From: an uncultured Collinsella sp.
GTDB taxonomy: Bacteria > Actinomycetota > Coriobacteriia > Coriobacteriales > Coriobacteriaceae
NCBI GenBank assembly: GCA_938023705.1
Contig: CALJDJ010000014.1
Coordinates: forward strand, 1 to 14,111
Reading direction: 5' to 3'
Length of the DNA: 14,111 nucleotides
Shown here: positions 13,064-14,111 of the stretch, piece after piece
Layout of the letters: each line of letters begins with the position of its first letter
Numbering within the stretch: the first letter of the stretch is position 1
Program-made: the position numbers and the translations under genes
Notes under the pieces: model-generated
Seen by the model: the letters and a program-made list of their open reading frames with translations, nothing else
Database searches by the model: none
Told to the model about the DNA's origin: nothing

Positions 13064-14029
13064 ATGAACACTCTGATGTTCTTCTATACCCTAGCGATAC
13101 TCGTGATCTGTATTGTGACGGCAGTGCTTTCGCTTGCCGCCTATGCCTCGTCTCGTCGACGCTTCTTTGTCTATGGCAGCGGCGTATTTATCTGCTATGC
13201 CATCGAGATGACCGAGATTTTCTTTTTTGAATACACGCTGCAAAACCAGAGTTTTCCGGCCAACGACTATTACTCCATTACCATGCCTGTGTTGCGGACC
13301 CTTGTGGCGACCGCTTCGCAGGCTTTTATTTGGCTGATTGCCATGGACTTGCTCGACAAACATTCTAAAAAGCAGTTCGCTATCCCCGTCTTAACGTTTT
13401 TGCTGTGCGAGTCGCTGATTATCGTCGCTGTCCCCTACGGCCCCATTCATCAATGGCTCTACTACACGATGCGTCAGGTATTCCTTGTTTTCGTGGGGCT
13501 ATATATCTTTTGGACGGCACGCAAGAGCACACAAGTCGAGCTGAAGGCACGTGTCAACAACCAACGAAAGCACCTGATTATCGGCGCTATTCTGGTCGGT
13601 TGCATCGTTGCCGAGGATTTCTACAACATTCTGATTGTCCCCATGAGTCTGGCGCCCTCTTGGCTGCAGCTGTACCTGTCCGAGCGCAACTTTAGCGAAA
13701 ACGTCTTTGCCTGCTACTTTGCGATTCTGCTGATCATCTACTCCTACCACGTGCTTTCAATCCGCATGCAGGAGGCGCCCGAGGAAAAGAACGTCAGCGA
13801 TCTTGATCGACACATCGAAGAGCAGATGCCCTTCTATCGCAACGCCTACAAGCTCTCCAACCGCGAGACCGAAGTCATGCGTCTGGTTGTGTTGGGCAAA
13901 TCGAACCAAGAGATCGCTGACGAGCTCTTCCTTGCCGTGGGTACCGTCAAGACCCACATCCACAACATCCTGGTCAAAACCGAACAGCAAAACCGCACGA
14001 CGCTCATCCTCCACTTTTGGAAGCGATAA
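13064..14029 (+). CDS. Seven-helix membrane LuxR-type transcriptional regulator 2
   Basis: Membrane-anchored transcription factor of 321 residues with the same layout as LuxR regulator 1. Seven hydrophobic segments lie at about 5-28, 36-56, 75-94, 105-124, 133-151, 170-190 and 213-232. A charged linker leads to a LuxR/GerE helix-turn-helix at 262-320 (LSNRETEVMRLVVLGKSNQ, then AVGTVKTHIHNILVK). SERNFSENV (206-214) and AEDFYNIL (183-190) match SERNISENV and AEDTYMIL of LuxR1; a FFFEY/FFDEY motif in helix 2 is also shared. There is no phospho-receiver. The start at 13064 has only a weak ribosome site (GGGACGG). The gene is divergent from ptcA, which makes the agmatine operon its likely target and agmatine or putrescine a candidate signal. 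That is inferred from position only. Confidence 0.9.
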   Translation: MNTLMFFYTLAILVICIVTAVLSLAAYASSRRRFFVYGSGVFICYAIEMTEIFFFEYTLQNQSFPANDYYSITMPVLRTLVATASQAFIWLIAMDLLDKHSKKQFAIPVLTFLLCESLIIVAVPYGPIHQWLYYTMRQVFLVFVGLYIFWTARKSTQVELKARVNNQRKHLIIGAILVGCIVAEDFYNILIVPMSLAPSWLQLYLSERNFSENVFACYFAILLIIYSYHVLSIRMQEAPEEKNVSDLDRHIEEQMPFYRNAYKLSNRETEVMRLVVLGKSNQEIADELFLAVGTVKTHIHNILVKTEQQNRTTLILHFWKR

Positions 14030-14066
14030 CCTGCCAAAAAGGGACAGGTTTATTTTGGCAGGTTTT
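14030..14066 (+). terminator. Intrinsic terminator of LuxR regulator 2
   Basis: CCTGCCAAAA (14030-14039) is a perfect complement of TTTTGGCAGG (14053-14062), with a 13-base loop and TTTT (14063-14066) after it. It begins at the stop codon of the regulator. Its 3' arm is part of the dispersed repeat. Confidence 0.8.
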
Positions 14067-14111
14067 ATCTGGGTAAACGCAAAAAACCGCCGCGAGGGAG
14101 CTACTTTCCCT
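14049..14111. repeat. Right copy of the ~60-bp dispersed repeat (cut by window end)
   Basis: It matches 52-112 at the left end, with the same order of blocks. Here the A-run before CCGCCGC is six bases (14081-14086), giving TTTTTT on the minus strand after the GC-rich hairpin. The element could therefore terminate transcription from both sides. The other arm of the GC hairpin lies beyond the window. Confidence 0.7.

Overview
The window looks like chromosome from a Coriobacteriia gut actinobacterium, most likely Collinsella or a close relative. This rests on protein content and style, not on a marker gene. It is GC-rich, and it carries seven-helix membrane proteins with a C-terminal LuxR-type DNA-binding domain, an agmatine deiminase operon, a YtcJ-like amidohydrolase, a MATE exporter and APC antiporters. 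There is no rRNA, tRNA, transposase, phage gene or CRISPR array.

Layout from left to right. Bases 1-341 hold no gene but are packed with inverted repeats, including a 121-bp two-tier dyad and the terminator of a DUF4143 AAA ATPase (342-1511, minus). The ATPase promoter carries four tandem 23-bp units. After a perfect 14-bp hairpin come a MATE exporter (1763-3139, minus) and the amidohydrolase upstream of it (3240-4868, minus), a probable two-gene unit. Membrane LuxR regulator 1 (5184-6176, minus) lies upstream of these, divergent from a 63-residue small protein (6305-6496, plus). An APC permease (6533-7942, minus) follows, with a structured leader. The agmatine catabolic operon reads on the minus strand in the order ptcA (11660-12733), aguD (10087-11526), aguA (8514-9719), and ends in a good intrinsic terminator at 8247-8286. 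Membrane LuxR regulator 2 (13064-14029, plus) is divergent from ptcA and has its own terminator.

How the genes work together. AguD would exchange external agmatine for internal putrescine. AguA deiminates agmatine to N-carbamoylputrescine and ammonia. PtcA phosphorolyses that to putrescine and carbamoyl phosphate. The carbamate kinase that would harvest ATP is not in the window. The 6533-7942 permease is a close paralogue of AguD, so a second polyamine-like or amino-acid substrate is plausible.

The most interesting signal is regulatory. A 28-bp sequence (21/28 identical) occurs upstream of the amidohydrolase (5075-5102) and in the ptcA/luxR2 divergent promoter region (12891-12918). Both copies are embedded in TAAAC/GTTTA half-sites spaced mostly by about one or two helical turns. 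A third cluster of these half-sites lies between luxR1 and the small-protein gene (6247-6273). I infer that the two seven-helix LuxR proteins, which share a SERNxSENV motif, form a regulator family reading this operator and linking the two catabolic units. Function beyond the agmatine pathway is inference.
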